From: Coriobacteriaceae bacterium
GTDB taxonomy: Bacteria; Actinomycetota; Coriobacteriia; Coriobacteriales; UMGS124
Direction: 5' to 3'
Assembly: GCA_019420325.1 (NCBI GenBank)
Contig: JAHZHK010000164.1
Location: 1 to 5,108 of the forward strand
Length of the DNA: 5,108 nt
The notes below the pieces were generated by a model, which saw only the letters and a list, made by a program, of their open reading frames with translations, was not told the origin of the DNA and ran no database searches. Each line of letters opens with the position of its first letter. Within the stretch, counting starts at the first letter, position 1. The position numbers were made by a program, and so were the translations under genes. This document shows, one piece after another, positions 5,058-5,108 of this stretch.

Positions 5058-5108
5058 GAAAGCAATGAACAAGTAGCCCCCGGCCGCAATCCCTCCCGCG
5101 CCAGCGTC

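Noticed and set aside
4519..5076. A second + strand frame overlapping the end of the desulfidase gene
   Set aside because: The product is a Gly/Arg/His-rich frame shadow; the overlapped frame encodes the conserved cluster-ligand region of the desulfidase.
5065..5076. Mini-frame Met-Asn-Lys-stop after a purine-rich stretch (GGAAAG)
   Set aside because: Three codons is too short to support a gene, and the Shine-Dalgarno match is weak.

Overview
The window looks like chromosomal DNA from a high-GC anaerobic actinomycete of the class Coriobacteriia (the Collinsella / Olsenella / Eggerthella side). The assignment is inferred. It rests on GC-rich codon use, a Tat-exported fumarate-reductase-like flavoprotein of the kind these gut and rumen bacteria carry in large numbers, and an oxygen-sensitive [4Fe-4S] cysteine desulfidase. 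All four supported genes lie on the + strand, but they look like separate transcription units rather than one tight operon.

Layout. Positions 1-404 hold no convincing gene; this is a long regulatory region with several short perfect inverted repeats and a 9-bp hairpin just ahead of a strong ribosome binding site. Positions 405-2033 encode a 542-residue Tat-secreted, cysteine-rich FAD protein. It keeps the FAD-binding frame of the fumarate reductase family but, by my reading, lacks several substrate and catalytic residues of true fumarate reductases. A strong hairpin at 2063-2101 probably ends that transcript. Positions 2150-2638 encode a 162-residue helical, probably coiled-coil protein of unknown function. 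Positions 2639-2826 are non-coding and carry a degenerate repeat (core CATSGGCTRCCAT). Positions 2827-3516 encode a HAD-superfamily phosphatase-like hydrolase. A short promoter and leader region (3517-3631) leads to positions 3632-4942, a CyuA/YhaM-type L-cysteine desulfidase. The last 200 bases contain degenerate copies of the end of that gene.

How they may work together. The flavoprotein would act outside the membrane, probably reducing an organic electron acceptor. The desulfidase works in the cytoplasm, converting L-cysteine to pyruvate, ammonia and sulfide. Both fit anaerobic amino-acid-based energy metabolism, but nothing in the sequence links them directly.

The most unusual item is the end of the desulfidase gene. 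Its product has an extra Cys-rich tail (PSCMCC), and the DNA encoding that tail is repeated three more times downstream. The first two downstream copies stay in the reading frame of the gene, behind a TAA that corresponds to CAA in the next copy. No mobile element, CRISPR array, tRNA or rRNA was seen.
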